A stretch of DNA of 14,452 bases from contig CAZVYG010000107.1 of assembly GCA_964631605.1 (NCBI GenBank), forward strand, positions 1-14,452, in the 5' to 3' direction. The position numbers were made by a program, and so were the translations under genes. Of the stretch, positions 1 through 7,419 are shown one piece after another; position 1 is the first letter of the stretch, and every line of letters starts with the position of its first letter. Under the pieces are notes generated by a model. That model was not told the origin of the DNA. It saw nothing but the letters and a program-made list of their open reading frames with translations, and searched no databases. Source of the stretch: JARKQH01 sp964631605 (GTDB taxonomy: Bacteria; Verrucomicrobiota; Verrucomicrobiia; Limisphaerales; UBA8199).

Positions 1-1
1 G

Positions 2-1345
2 TCCGCCTCCGAGCGGGTGGCGGATTTTCTTGAAATCCACGGCCTGTTTGACGAGGAAACCGCCCGCGAGCAGGCCAGCCGTTGTATTCAGTGCCCCAAC
101 CCAAGCTGCGTCAGCGGCTGCCCGCTTTGCAACCCGATTCCCCAATGGATGCAACTCACCGCCGAGGGCCGCTTCCTCGAGGCGGCCGCCGTGCTGGGTT
201 CGGTCACGAACCTGGCCGAGGTTTGCACCCGCCTCTGTCCGAGCGACCGGCTTTGTGAGGGCTCCTGCATTCTGGATTCGGTGGGCGAACCGGTGGCGAT
301 TCAGGCCATTGAACGTTTTCTGTCCGATTACGCCTTTCAGCATGGCGTGGTGGACGCGGTCACGGCTCCGCCCAATGGCTTTAGAGTAGCCGTGATCGGC
401 TCCGGCCCGGGCGGAATGGCTTGCGCTGAGGAGCTGGCTCGCAAAGGCTGCTCGGTCACCCTCTTCGACTCCGACCTGGTTCCCGGCGGATTGCTCGTCA
501 ACGGAATTCCAGCGTTCCGGCTCGACCGCTCCATCGTCCAGCGCCGCGTCGAGCTCCTCAAAAGACTTGGGGTCAGCTTACAGTTGGGCGCGCGGCTATG
601 GGAGGAGGTAACCTTGACCGACTTGCGGGATCGTTTCGACGCGGTCTATCTGGCCCAGGACTGGCGCACGGCCCGGCTGCTGGACATTCCCGGCGCCGAC
701 ACGCCGGGCGTGATTCCCGCCTTGACCTTCCTCCTCCAGAAAAACACCCCCATCAACATGGATTTGCCCCCCATCAACATGGCCGGCCAGCGGGTGCTGG
801 TCATCGGCGGCGGCAACGCCGCGATGGATTGCCTGCGCACCGCCATCCGTTGCGGCGCGGCTCAGGCCATGGGTCTTTATCGTCGCAGCGAAGCGGAAAT
901 GCCCTGCGGCCGGCGGGAATACCAAAACGCCGTTGAAGAAGGGGCCCGGTTTGAATTCCACGTCACCCCCGTGGCCGTCCGCTCGGACGCGGGACGCGTA
1001 ACCGGATTGCGCCTGATCCGGACCGAACCCACCGCGCCCGGGTCACTCCGGCCGGAAACACCCAAAACCATTCCCGGCTCCGAATTCGAGCTGGAGGGCG
1101 ACTGGGTGATTCCCGCCCTCGGGTTTAAGCCGCTGCCCTGTCTTCGCAGCGGCGGGCTGGACAGCCTGCAAACCAACGCCTGGGGCGGTATCCTGGTGGA
1201 CTCCTTCCAGCGCACCAACGTGCCGGGTGTGTTTGCCGGAGGCGACCTGACCCGCGGCCCCAGCACGGTGCTCGAGGCCGTTCGCGACGGTCGCCGCGCG
1301 GCCGCTCAAATCCACGCCTGGCTCTCACGTTCCCCGGCCACGTGA
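2..1345 (+). CDS. FAD/Fe-S NAD(P)H oxidoreductase, glutamate synthase small subunit (GltA/GltD)/NfnB family, 5' partial
   Basis: Cytoplasmic flavoprotein that would move electrons between NAD(P)H and a partner subunit through FAD and Fe-S clusters. Counting from the first in-frame GTG at 17, an N-terminal Fe-S cap carries Cys23-x2-Cys26-x4-Cys31-x3-Cys35 (RCIQCPNPSC) and Cys70-x3-Cys74-x5-Cys80-x3-Cys84. An FAD Rossmann motif (VIGSGPGG) lies at 126-133, an NADPH motif (VIGGGNAAMD) near 265-274, and the family's C-terminal GVFAGGDL near 405-412. The frame is open to the window edge, and the codons before the GTG read SASER, matching the conserved Arg before 'DF.E' in the family, so the true start lies upstream; 17 is probably internal. 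The C-terminus is complete. GltA, NfnB/SudA and PreT share this architecture, and a SudB fusion cannot be excluded without upstream sequence. One oddity: the usual TGA of the 'ATGAR' segment is replaced by QDW at residues 214-216. Confidence 0.88.
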   Translation, partial: SASERVADFLEIHGLFDEETAREQASRCIQCPNPSCVSGCPLCNPIPQWMQLTAEGRFLEAAAVLGSVTNLAEVCTRLCPSDRLCEGSCILDSVGEPVAIQAIERFLSDYAFQHGVVDAVTAPPNGFRVAVIGSGPGGMACAEELARKGCSVTLFDSDLVPGGLLVNGIPAFRLDRSIVQRRVELLKRLGVSLQLGARLWEEVTLTDLRDRFDAVYLAQDWRTARLLDIPGADTPGVIPALTFLLQKNTPINMDLPPINMAGQRVLVIGGGNAAMDCLRTAIRCGAAQAMGLYRRSEAEMPCGRREYQNAVEEGARFEFHVTPVAVRSDAGRVTGLRLIRTEPTAPGSLRPETPKTIPGSEFELEGDWVIPALGFKPLPCLRSGGLDSLQTNAWGGILVDSFQRTNVPGVFAGGDLTRGPSTVLEAVRDGRRAAAQIHAWLSRSPAT

Positions 1346-1358
1346 GAGATGGGCCGGT

Positions 1359-1622
1359 TTAGTTCCTGGCCAGCCGCCGGGACACGTCCAGGCGGAAACC
1401 TCGTTCCGTTTTGGCCACCTGAACCGAGTAACCGTTCTTGGCCGCCCATTCCTTCAGCAGGTCCACCCGCTGTTGGCTGGGAGTCGAGATCTTGGTTTCC
1501 CCATTCACAACCATCGTTTTTACCGCCTCGAGCCACTTTTGATCCGCGCTCGTCGGCTCGGCGAAAGCCGAAATCTGGAACGTGAGGAGGCACCCAAGCA
1601 TTAACAACGCTAGTTTTTTCAT
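1359..1622 (-). CDS. small secreted protein of unknown function
   Basis: An 87-residue protein, not recognised. The ATG at 1622 is chosen because it opens directly onto a signal peptide: Lys2-Lys3, a hydrophobic core, then an AFA|EP cleavage site at about residue 21. The frame stays open upstream to 1712, but that extension is Pro/Gly-rich and would bury the signal. The Cys inside the core (MLGC) is a poor lipobox and is followed by more hydrophobic residues, so signal peptidase I export is favoured. The mature part is about 66 residues, basic and probably helical then beta (EWAAKNGYSVQVAKTERGF). It has no cysteines. It ends 13 bases from the stop of the convergent flavoprotein gene. It lies 224 bases downstream of the lipoprotein gene on the same strand, too far to imply co-translation. 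No clear ribosome binding site is visible. Confidence 0.62.
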   Translation of the reverse strand: MKKLALLMLGCLLTFQISAFAEPTSADQKWLEAVKTMVVNGETKISTPSQQRVDLLKEWAAKNGYSVQVAKTERGFRLDVSRRLARN

Positions 1623-1846
1623 ACTCTTGCTTACCGTTTCGCCACCGCTACCCGGCAGCTTGGGTTTCGGGAAGCAGTTCCCGGGCCAGACCTTGTGACA
1701 ATCCAGCGCCACGCCTCCCTTTTGGCTCTGCCGAAAAACTGGACACTCGGTTGTCCGCCTGACTTGGAACCAACGCCAGTGCGCGTGGCAGGCTGGCGGG
1801 TATTTCGGACGTGGAGGTCCCGGCGCACACCAAACTGCAAGCCCGA
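1623..1846. other. intergenic region, 224 bases
   Basis: Lies between the lipoprotein stop and the start of the small secreted protein. It holds two weak inverted repeats: GGACA/TGTCC at 1741-1745 and 1752-1756 around a 6-base loop, and CGCCAG/CTGGCG at 1774-1779 and 1793-1798 around a 13-base loop. Either could help end the lipoprotein transcript, but neither has a U-tract. The short frames crossing it lack any signal, motif or plausible start. No convincing promoter was seen. Confidence 0.4.
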
Positions 1847-2407
1847 TCAGCCAGCCGTTTTCTCTGAGTCAGCACCGGGGGACTGGCCGTCGTCCTCCAC
1901 CACTCTCACCCGTTGCCACTTGTATTTGTCGTCCCTCACCGTCTGCCAGTAGAGCCGGCCCGACCGCCGCCAGCCATCCAGCACCACGCCCTCCTCGAAA
2001 GCCTGTCCTGGCGCCGTCAACACCACCGAACTGTGTTCCCCGCGCTTTCCCAGCCGCGCTACTCCCCGGTGAATAACCAGGGTCCGAAGTTCCAACCGCT
2101 CGAGCTCTGCCGAAATGTCCTCGGCCCAGTGAAAGCAAAGACCGCGCTGGCGATAGCCCAGGTTCACCAGGATATTGTGCACAAAAGGGGGACGGACCGC
2201 ACGATACTGGTTGGCGAGGGCCAGCGAATAAGAGCAAGCCGTCTCCGCGGCAAGCAAGGCCTCCGCCGGGTCCACCTCCGGGCCCAGAGCAGAGAGCCTC
2301 CGGGCCAGGTCACCGGTGCCGTTCCGCGAAGGACCGGGAGAAACGCAGCCTGCCAGCATCCCCAAAATGGCTGTTCCGATGGCGAGAAGCCTCAATCGGT
2401 TGCTCAT
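1847..2407 (-). CDS. lipoprotein with transglutaminase-like Cys-His-Asp arrangement
   Basis: A 186-residue predicted lipoprotein. The N-terminus is a signal peptide ending in a strong lipobox, LAGC, with the lipidated residue at Cys21. Ser rather than Asp at +3 fits outer-membrane sorting by the usual rule. After a helical segment (45-70), the conserved core shows RGLCFHWAED (Cys91), GEHSSVVLTA (His125) and VVLDGWRRSG (Asp144). This order and spacing resemble the catalytic triad of papain/transglutaminase-fold proteins, and I recall unnamed lipoproteins in other bacteria with the same RGLC...EH.SVV...LD.W pattern. Enzymatic activity is inference; a crosslinking, peptidase or structural role are all possible. 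The ATG at 2407 fits the signal peptide exactly. No good Shine-Dalgarno sequence precedes it. The gene sits alone between the OmcB-like gene (161-base gap) and the small secreted protein. Confidence 0.78.
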   Translation of the reverse strand: MSNRLRLLAIGTAILGMLAGCVSPGPSRNGTGDLARRLSALGPEVDPAEALLAAETACSYSLALANQYRAVRPPFVHNILVNLGYRQRGLCFHWAEDISAELERLELRTLVIHRGVARLGKRGEHSSVVLTAPGQAFEEGVVLDGWRRSGRLYWQTVRDDKYKWQRVRVVEDDGQSPGADSEKTAG

Positions 2408-2481
2408 GGTTTCCGATTTGCCCTTGGGTGGAGCGCCGGTCGTGATCCTGCCGCCGCCACCGCCGGCGCCGGAAGCAAATT

Positions 2482-2509
2482 GCGCGGCCCGGCCGAAACC
2501 GGGCGGCGC
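2482..2509 (-). terminator. GC-rich hairpin downstream of the OmcB-like gene
   Basis: Stem of GCGC + mismatch + GCCCGG around the 6-base loop CCGAAA, beginning about 60 bases after the stop at 2569. On the minus strand it is followed by AATTTGCTTCC, only weakly U-rich. It is a plausible transcript end for the lipoprotein gene, or a stabilising 3' structure. It also sits in the leader of the next gene at 2407. Confidence 0.38.
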
Positions 2510-2568
2510 ATGAATCTCAAACCAGTTGCCGGAGCCGAAGACGGGTTCGGATCCGGCTTTGGTGGCGT

Positions 2569-4164
2569 TTAGTAAACGCGCGTGCTCTCTTCCTCGGTGG
2601 TCGGCGCCGGGATGTCCGTCGAGGTGCGAACCACGCTGATGCGGGCGTCGCCGGTTTTTTCACCCTTGGCCTGGATGGTGTAGGTGAAGGCGGCCTTCGG
2701 CGCCAGGCGAGGATAGACCGGGAAGGTCACGCGTTTGCCTTCCACCTTGCCGCCGTTGGAGGCGCTGGTCGGCGTGATTTCCGCCGGGAATTCCACCACG
2801 ATCCTGATGTTCGTGTCGTCCGCCGTGCCCTGGTTGGTCACGCGGATGGTGTAGGTGGTGTTTTCTCCCACCGAGATCGGATCGGGATCATCCACGCACT
2901 CGAGCAGCAAGGCGGAAACACCCACAATCCGAGTCGCACAGGTGGTCGAGACTTCCTTCGCGCAAGCGCCCTTGGCCGTCGCGTTGAACTGGAAGTTGCC
3001 CGCATTCGCCGCCGCAAAGGTGGCGCAGACTTCCTTCGGCGCATTGGCCGGCAGCGCGCCCAGATCCCAGACAAGGTTGTTGCCGGACACACGGCCGCCC
3101 GCCGTCGCGGACTTGAAGGTCAGGCCCGCGGGGATGGGCACCTGTAACATCGTGCCCGCCGCCGCGACGTCACCCTTGTTCACCACCGTGAAGCAGACAT
3201 CGAAATTGCGTCCCATGTAGCGTTGGTCGGGGGCCTGGCACGTAACCGCCAGGACCGGCTCGCGCACCGTGGTCGTGGACGAGGCGTCGGCCGAGATGCC
3301 CTCCGCCGACGTCGCTTTCGCGTTGTTCACATAACGGCCAGGCTTGGTCGCCGCCGCGTTGAACTTAAACTCGCGCGTCGCGCCCGGCGCCAGGTTGCCC
3401 GCGTCGAAGGTCAGGCTCCGCTTGCCGTCGCTGACCAATCCTTCCGGCAGGGTGTCCGTGACTTTGACGCCGGTGAGTCCGCTGCTGCCGGTGTTCTTCA
3501 CCACCAGCGTCATCGGGATCGGATCGCACACCGTCACTTCGGCGGGCGCGGTCTTGGTCAGGGCGATGTTGGCCTTGACCACCCGGATGTCCTCGCACAG
3601 GATCGGGCTATAAGTCGCCCATCCGCAGGTGGTGATGGCGCCTTCATCCTTGGCTGTGCCCCGCACCCGCACCACTTTGGTCTCCTTCGGCCCGAGGTTG
3701 CCCAACTGCCAGGTCGCCACTCCGCCACTCATGTCGGTCGGCTTGGGATCGGCATCACCCGGAGTGAAGCTGCCCGACACGCGATCCATCAACGTCACCA
3801 TCTGGATCGGGTAATCGGTCAGGTTGCTCACCTTGTACACATATTCGACCTTCTGACCCGCCAGCGCCTCGGCCGGCACGGTCTTCTCGACCAGCAGCCC
3901 GCTGCTCTCACGGCGCCCCGTCGGGAACGCCATTGAACCGCGGATGTAGCGCAATCCCCCCTCCTGCACGGTGGCATACGACGGCCCGAAATCGCGCGCA
4001 CTGGCCGGTTCTGCTGCCTTGGCCGGCGCCGGCTCAGACGCCTTGCTTGGCCCCGGCTCGGGACGATACCGCCCGCTTTGTTGTTGTTGGGCGCAGCCCG
4101 CCAGAATCAATCCGGCCAGCATGCTGCCCACGAAAAAAGATGAGTTTGTCAGTTTCTTCTTCAT
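2569..4164 (-). CDS. DUF11 repeat lipoprotein resembling chlamydial OmcB
   Basis: A 531-residue predicted envelope lipoprotein. The N-terminus has Lys2-4, a hydrophobic segment and the lipobox LILAGC (Cys24), followed by a Gln run and a Pro/Ala/Glu-rich linker (30-60). Four DUF11-type beta-sandwich repeats follow at about 90-195, 199-300, 303-415 and 419-531; the second has the hallmark NTG..GLTGVKVTDTLPEG. This conserved repeat (TIGR01451) was partly defined on OmcB, the 60-kDa cysteine-rich outer-membrane protein of Chlamydia. The last repeat, with ISVGENTTYTIRVTNQGTAD, 'PRLAPK', GDAR and a terminal TRVY, closely matches the OmcB C-terminus as I remember it. Nine cysteines remain after Cys24 (180, 190, 213, 309, 324, 380, 401, 409, 423), enough for disulfides but fewer than in Chlamydia. 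The ATG at 4164 is set by the signal peptide; no Shine-Dalgarno sequence is seen. Role inferred as structural envelope or surface protein. Confidence 0.88.
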   Translation of the reverse strand: MKKKLTNSSFFVGSMLAGLILAGCAQQQQSGRYRPEPGPSKASEPAPAKAAEPASARDFGPSYATVQEGGLRYIRGSMAFPTGRRESSGLLVEKTVPAEALAGQKVEYVYKVSNLTDYPIQMVTLMDRVSGSFTPGDADPKPTDMSGGVATWQLGNLGPKETKVVRVRGTAKDEGAITTCGWATYSPILCEDIRVVKANIALTKTAPAEVTVCDPIPMTLVVKNTGSSGLTGVKVTDTLPEGLVSDGKRSLTFDAGNLAPGATREFKFNAAATKPGRYVNNAKATSAEGISADASSTTTVREPVLAVTCQAPDQRYMGRNFDVCFTVVNKGDVAAAGTMLQVPIPAGLTFKSATAGGRVSGNNLVWDLGALPANAPKEVCATFAAANAGNFQFNATAKGACAKEVSTTCATRIVGVSALLLECVDDPDPISVGENTTYTIRVTNQGTADDTNIRIVVEFPAEITPTSASNGGKVEGKRVTFPVYPRLAPKAAFTYTIQAKGEKTGDARISVVRTSTDIPAPTTEEESTRVY

Positions 4165-4402
4165 AGCTGCTTGTTTGGTTTGTTGTAGTTATGTTGCAGT
4201 TGATGTTCAGGCGAATTGAGATCGAGTTACTCACTCAAAAAACCAACCGCACTGAATACGGCTTTGGAGGTTGGCGACTTCATTTCCCAATACTATTCCT
4301 GAGTCCTTTTAACCTAACCCATTAAAGGCTAAGCGCAAGCGTTTTTCACACGCGCTGCGACGGCCCTTCAGGTTTTCGGGCCTCGCGATTGCATGAGGCC
4401 GA

Positions 4403-4448
4403 CCGGCCACGGGTGACGACAGCCGTACACCCTTGCACCCGGTGGCCC
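4403..4448 (-). terminator. bulged stem-loop, distal of a tandem pair after the PA14 gene
   Basis: GGCCACGGGTG (4405-4415) pairs with CACCCGGTGGCC (4436-4447), 11 base pairs with one unpaired base, around a 20-base loop. No U-tract follows on the minus strand. It lies about 65-110 bases past the stop at 4513. The loop contains a second CACCC (4428-4432), so the stem can re-pair. Terminator, attenuator or mRNA 3' protection are all possible. Confidence 0.4.
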
Positions 4449-4450
4449 GT

Positions 4451-4491
4451 TCCCGCGGGCAGACCGGGTGCTCGCCCCATCTGCCGCGGGA
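4451..4491 (-). terminator. bulged stem-loop, proximal of a tandem pair after the PA14 gene
   Basis: TCCCGCGGGCAGA (4451-4463) pairs with TCTGCCGCGGGA (4480-4491), 12 base pairs with a single bulged G, around a 16-base loop that itself contains GGG/CCC. It begins 22 bases after the TAA at 4513-4515, the usual place for a terminator. It lacks a U-tract on the minus strand, as do the other hairpins in this window. Confidence 0.5.
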
Positions 4492-4512
4492 GGCACTTGG
4501 CTGGTCGCCGGA

Positions 4513-7305
4513 TTATTGGACTTGCAGGCGGAAGAACCTGGCGGCTGCGGAATCCAGGGTTACCGTCCACGGACTGGTAACGTCGTAGATCACGTTGGTG
4601 TAGGGTCCCTCGACGTTGGAGGCCCACACGAGGTTGGCGCTGCCCGGCCCCCAATTAAACACGAGATTGGTGCCGTTATCGAGGGTGTAGGTGAGCGTCG
4701 GAACCACGGTCGTGGTCGCCGGGTATAACTGCGTCATGGGCACCGGCTCGAACCCGATCGAACCGCTGGCGGTTGACCAGTATAACTTCGCCGTCGCCCC
4801 GCCGGTCCGCTCGAAGTATTCGAGCAGCACATCATATTTCTGGGTACCGGTTAGCGCGAGGGTGGCGCTATTGGTGGTGGGAGAATGCGCCGTCCAGTTG
4901 TCAATCAAGAGCTGGCCATTGACCCACAGCCGCACCCCGTCGTCGCTGATGGTGTGGAAGGTGTAGGTGTCCGTACCCAGGGCCTGCACCTGGCCAGCCC
5001 AGCGCGCGGAGAAGTTGTCCGCCGAGATGGCGGGGTCGGGGGAACCCGTATCCCAGGCGAAGTTGACCGTGGCATCCACCCGGGTCAACGTCGGCGCACC
5101 GGAGAAGGCGTTGGTGGAGTACCGGGTTGTCCAGTATTGCCCGCGCAGGCCGGTGCCGGTTCCGGCAGCAATTCCCGCCGGGACAACCGCAACGGTTTGG
5201 ACGATGCTGGTCACCATGCCGTAGCCGTTGAAGACCACCACGTCGTAACTTCCCACGTCGCTGAGTTGCGCCCCGGCCGGGAAGGAGAGCGTGTCGGTCG
5301 TTTGGCCGGGAATATCCACTTGGTTGAAACGCCATTGGTAATAGAGCGGGTAACCCGCGGCCACGTGGCCATCGGCCCCAACGTTCATCACCGGCCCCGT
5401 GCTGCCCTGGTTCACAATCGCGTGCGCGGGTTGGTTCGTGATCGTTGGAACCGGATCAATGACCGTCACCGTGGCGCTGCGAATTTCCGTGCAGGTCCCG
5501 TCACTCACGGCCACGCTGTAAACGCCGTTCTCGATCGGGCTCAGGCCGTAAATGCCAATGCCCAGGCTGGAGGTGGTGGCATCGGGAATGGGGATCTCGT
5601 TCCAACTCCACTGGTAGGTGTAGGAGGCCGGACCGGCAACCGTTACAGTCAGATTGTTGCTGCCGGTCAGGTACGCCGGCGTGTGACCTGTGATTTGACT
5701 GACCGTCCCGGAGAACTTGTGGTCGGTGGTCACGCCTGGCGGCAGCACCAGGTAGCGGACGGTGATGGGCTTCGAGATGTCGAGTTGGGGATACCGTTTT
5801 CCGGCCGCGCCATTGGCAAGAATATGCGCCCAGCGCGTATTGTTGGTGTCCCCGAACTGCCATTGGATGCGGCAGGAGTTGGTGCCCTCGAAGGCGTAGT
5901 TCTGGCTCACGGCGCTGGAGTTGGGAGCCGAGAGGTAGGTCAAGGCCGGCGTGGGCGTGCCCGCGGCGTTGGGGGCGGAGAAGGTGACTTCGGCCCCCGC
6001 ATCGTAGCCCTCGAAGTCCTCAATCACCACGTCACCGTTCATGATCAGGTCCACGTAGATGTCGTAGGGTCCGCTGTCGGTGTCGTCAATCGAGAACACC
6101 AGGCCTTCGAGGGCGCAGAAACGGTCAGTATTGGTGAACAGCACGCCGCTGGTGGCATACAGCCCCGCATCGCCGGCGTGATCAAAGGTTGCCGTGTACC
6201 AGCACGCGCCGGCCGGGATCGAGCGTCCGCCCAGCGGCGCCGTATTGTAGCCCGCCCGGAGACCTGTCGCGCTCAGGAAGTAGTTGTTCGTCAAACCGGT
6301 GGTGGTGTTCGCTCCGATTGGCCCGGCCAGGCCGGAGTTCTTCCAGCAGCCCAGCAGCGCGCGCACTTTGGGATTCGCGCCGCCGCCCACGATGGGCCCC
6401 GTGGCCGGCGGGGTTCCCACGCAACCGTTCTTGATCTGTCTCGCGGTGATCGAAGCTCCCTTGACCAGGGCGGTGGTGGGCACGGTGACACTGCCTGCGG
6501 CAAACCCGGCGGCAAAGTTGGTCTGCCCGATTTCAACGTTGTCAGCATAAACCGCGATGTTGGTCGCGCCGTCCACCACGCCGGACACGTTGACAAAGGT
6601 TTGGCCGGCGACGAGCGGACCGTCCACGCCGAGCTCGGGCGACACCCCCGTGCAGGGGTCTATGTACTCGAAGCGTACGGCATCCATGTACCAACGGTCG
6701 GGAGACGAATTGATCGCCCCTGCGACATGGGTGAAAGTCAGAGTGGGACTGGCCATGTTGTTGGTGATAAAGCCGATCGGGATCCAAACATTCATGGGCT
6801 CGGATCGCTGGAAGGCCGTCACCGAAATGGCCGTGGCGGCGTTGCCATTCAGGTCGGCCAGGTCGCCCCCGGTGGCCGTCAACTCGACCACGATATTCGA
6901 GGACGCACTGCTTTGATTGCCCTTGGTCACGTAAATCTTGTAAACGCCGGGGACGTGTTGCAGGGAGGTGAACGTGTAGTTCGGACTTCCGGCGGCCGGT
7001 GTCAGGACGATGTCCATCGGGGTCACGCTCCACGTGCAACCAGCGCCAAAGCCGAAACGCACGCGGCGGCCGCTGGCGGGAATGACCGGCACGGGTGTGG
7101 CGGAGGAACTCGCGGTCGAGCCGCTGGCCGAAACCGAGCCCGTCACGCACGACGGCGGGCAGGGAGTCACATCGGTTGTGCCAACGGTTCCCTTGAAGGA
7201 AGTGACATAAACGTCCTCGGCCCAAAGCAGGCCGGGTGCGATTGTCAGCAATGCGAGGATCGCCGGCAAACGTCGAGCAAGGAATGGACAGGAGTTTGGT
7301 TTCAT
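4513..7305 (-). CDS. secreted PA14 and Ig-like domain protein
   Basis: A 930-residue predicted extracellular protein. The ATG at 7305 opens a signal peptide (Arg11-Arg12, hydrophobic core, LWA|ED at residue 29). The frame runs upstream to a TTG at 7518, but that stretch has no signal character. The N-terminal half (30-520) holds beta-rich segments not assigned to a family, with motifs such as WYMDAVRFEYIDP and VIEDFEGYDAGAEV that resemble jelly-roll or carbohydrate-binding folds. Two Ig-like domains follow (about 530-617 and 618-705), each with Y.YQW or YYQW and a GVYSV or GSYDV strand. A PA14 domain (about 717-850) has GLRGQYW, the core SDDGVRLWVNGQLLIDNW and a YFERTGGATAKLYW strand; PA14 often binds glycans. 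The last 60 residues (ending ARFFRLQVQ) are a verrucomicrobial C-terminal domain. No catalytic domain was seen, so adhesion or polysaccharide binding is the best guess. Confidence 0.85.
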   Translation of the reverse strand: MKPNSCPFLARRLPAILALLTIAPGLLWAEDVYVTSFKGTVGTTDVTPCPPSCVTGSVSASGSTASSSATPVPVIPASGRRVRFGFGAGCTWSVTPMDIVLTPAAGSPNYTFTSLQHVPGVYKIYVTKGNQSSASSNIVVELTATGGDLADLNGNAATAISVTAFQRSEPMNVWIPIGFITNNMASPTLTFTHVAGAINSSPDRWYMDAVRFEYIDPCTGVSPELGVDGPLVAGQTFVNVSGVVDGATNIAVYADNVEIGQTNFAAGFAAGSVTVPTTALVKGASITARQIKNGCVGTPPATGPIVGGGANPKVRALLGCWKNSGLAGPIGANTTTGLTNNYFLSATGLRAGYNTAPLGGRSIPAGACWYTATFDHAGDAGLYATSGVLFTNTDRFCALEGLVFSIDDTDSGPYDIYVDLIMNGDVVIEDFEGYDAGAEVTFSAPNAAGTPTPALTYLSAPNSSAVSQNYAFEGTNSCRIQWQFGDTNNTRWAHILANGAAGKRYPQLDISKPITVRYLVLPPGVTTDHKFSGTVSQITGHTPAYLTGSNNLTVTVAGPASYTYQWSWNEIPIPDATTSSLGIGIYGLSPIENGVYSVAVSDGTCTEIRSATVTVIDPVPTITNQPAHAIVNQGSTGPVMNVGADGHVAAGYPLYYQWRFNQVDIPGQTTDTLSFPAGAQLSDVGSYDVVVFNGYGMVTSIVQTVAVVPAGIAAGTGTGLRGQYWTTRYSTNAFSGAPTLTRVDATVNFAWDTGSPDPAISADNFSARWAGQVQALGTDTYTFHTISDDGVRLWVNGQLLIDNWTAHSPTTNSATLALTGTQKYDVLLEYFERTGGATAKLYWSTASGSIGFEPVPMTQLYPATTTVVPTLTYTLDNGTNLVFNWGPGSANLVWASNVEGPYTNVIYDVTSPWTVTLDSAAARFFRLQVQ

Positions 7306-7387
7306 AGGGATTAGGGACGAGTCATGAGTTTCGGGTGAGTTTGGCTGTTTCACGGCCGCGCCGCGGTATTCAGCGCGGATCCAGAAG

Positions 7388-7411
7388 GATTGGTTTGCTG
7401 CATAACCAATC
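7388..7411 (-). promoter_or_regulatory. perfect 8-bp inverted repeat in the PA14 gene leader
   Basis: GATTGGTT (7388-7395) and AACCAATC (7404-7411) form a perfect 8-bp inverted repeat around the 8-base spacer TGCTGCAT. It lies about 8 bases downstream of the candidate -10, so it would cover roughly +2 to +25 of the transcript. It could be a dimeric repressor operator or a stem-loop at the mRNA 5' end. AT-rich arms of this kind stand out in a GC-rich window. Confidence 0.45.
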
Positions 7412-7419
7412 ATGTTTCC

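Larger units (their letters stand above)
4165..4512. other. intergenic region, 348 bases, with a GC-rich hairpin half and an AT-richer leader half
   Basis: No gene is supported here. The right half (4403-4491) holds two large hairpins beyond the stop of the PA14 gene, listed separately. The left half (4165-4345) is distinctly AT-richer and is the leader and promoter region of the OmcB-like gene. A possible minus-strand -10 element, TAGTAT (4 of 6 to consensus), lies at 4290-4295, but nothing convincing stands at -35. A further short inverted repeat, GGCCC/GGGCC (4362-4366 and 4378-4382), lies between the two halves. Short frames crossing the region show no signal peptide or motif. Confidence 0.5.

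Noticed and set aside
1352..1371. Inverted repeat GGCCGG/CTGGCC between the convergent genes, possible two-way terminator
   Set aside because: Only six pairs including one G-T, an 8-base loop, no U-tract on either strand, and it overlaps the coding end of the small gene.
2565..2579. GCGTTTA-G-TAAACGC near-palindrome over the stop of the OmcB-like gene
   Set aside because: As a hairpin it has only about five usable pairs; likely a coincidence of the stop codon context.
4885..7314. 809-codon plus-strand open frame opposite the PA14 gene
   Set aside because: Its translation is dominated by Arg, Gly, Val and His without domains or signal, as expected for the antisense of a GC-rich gene; the minus strand has clear domains.
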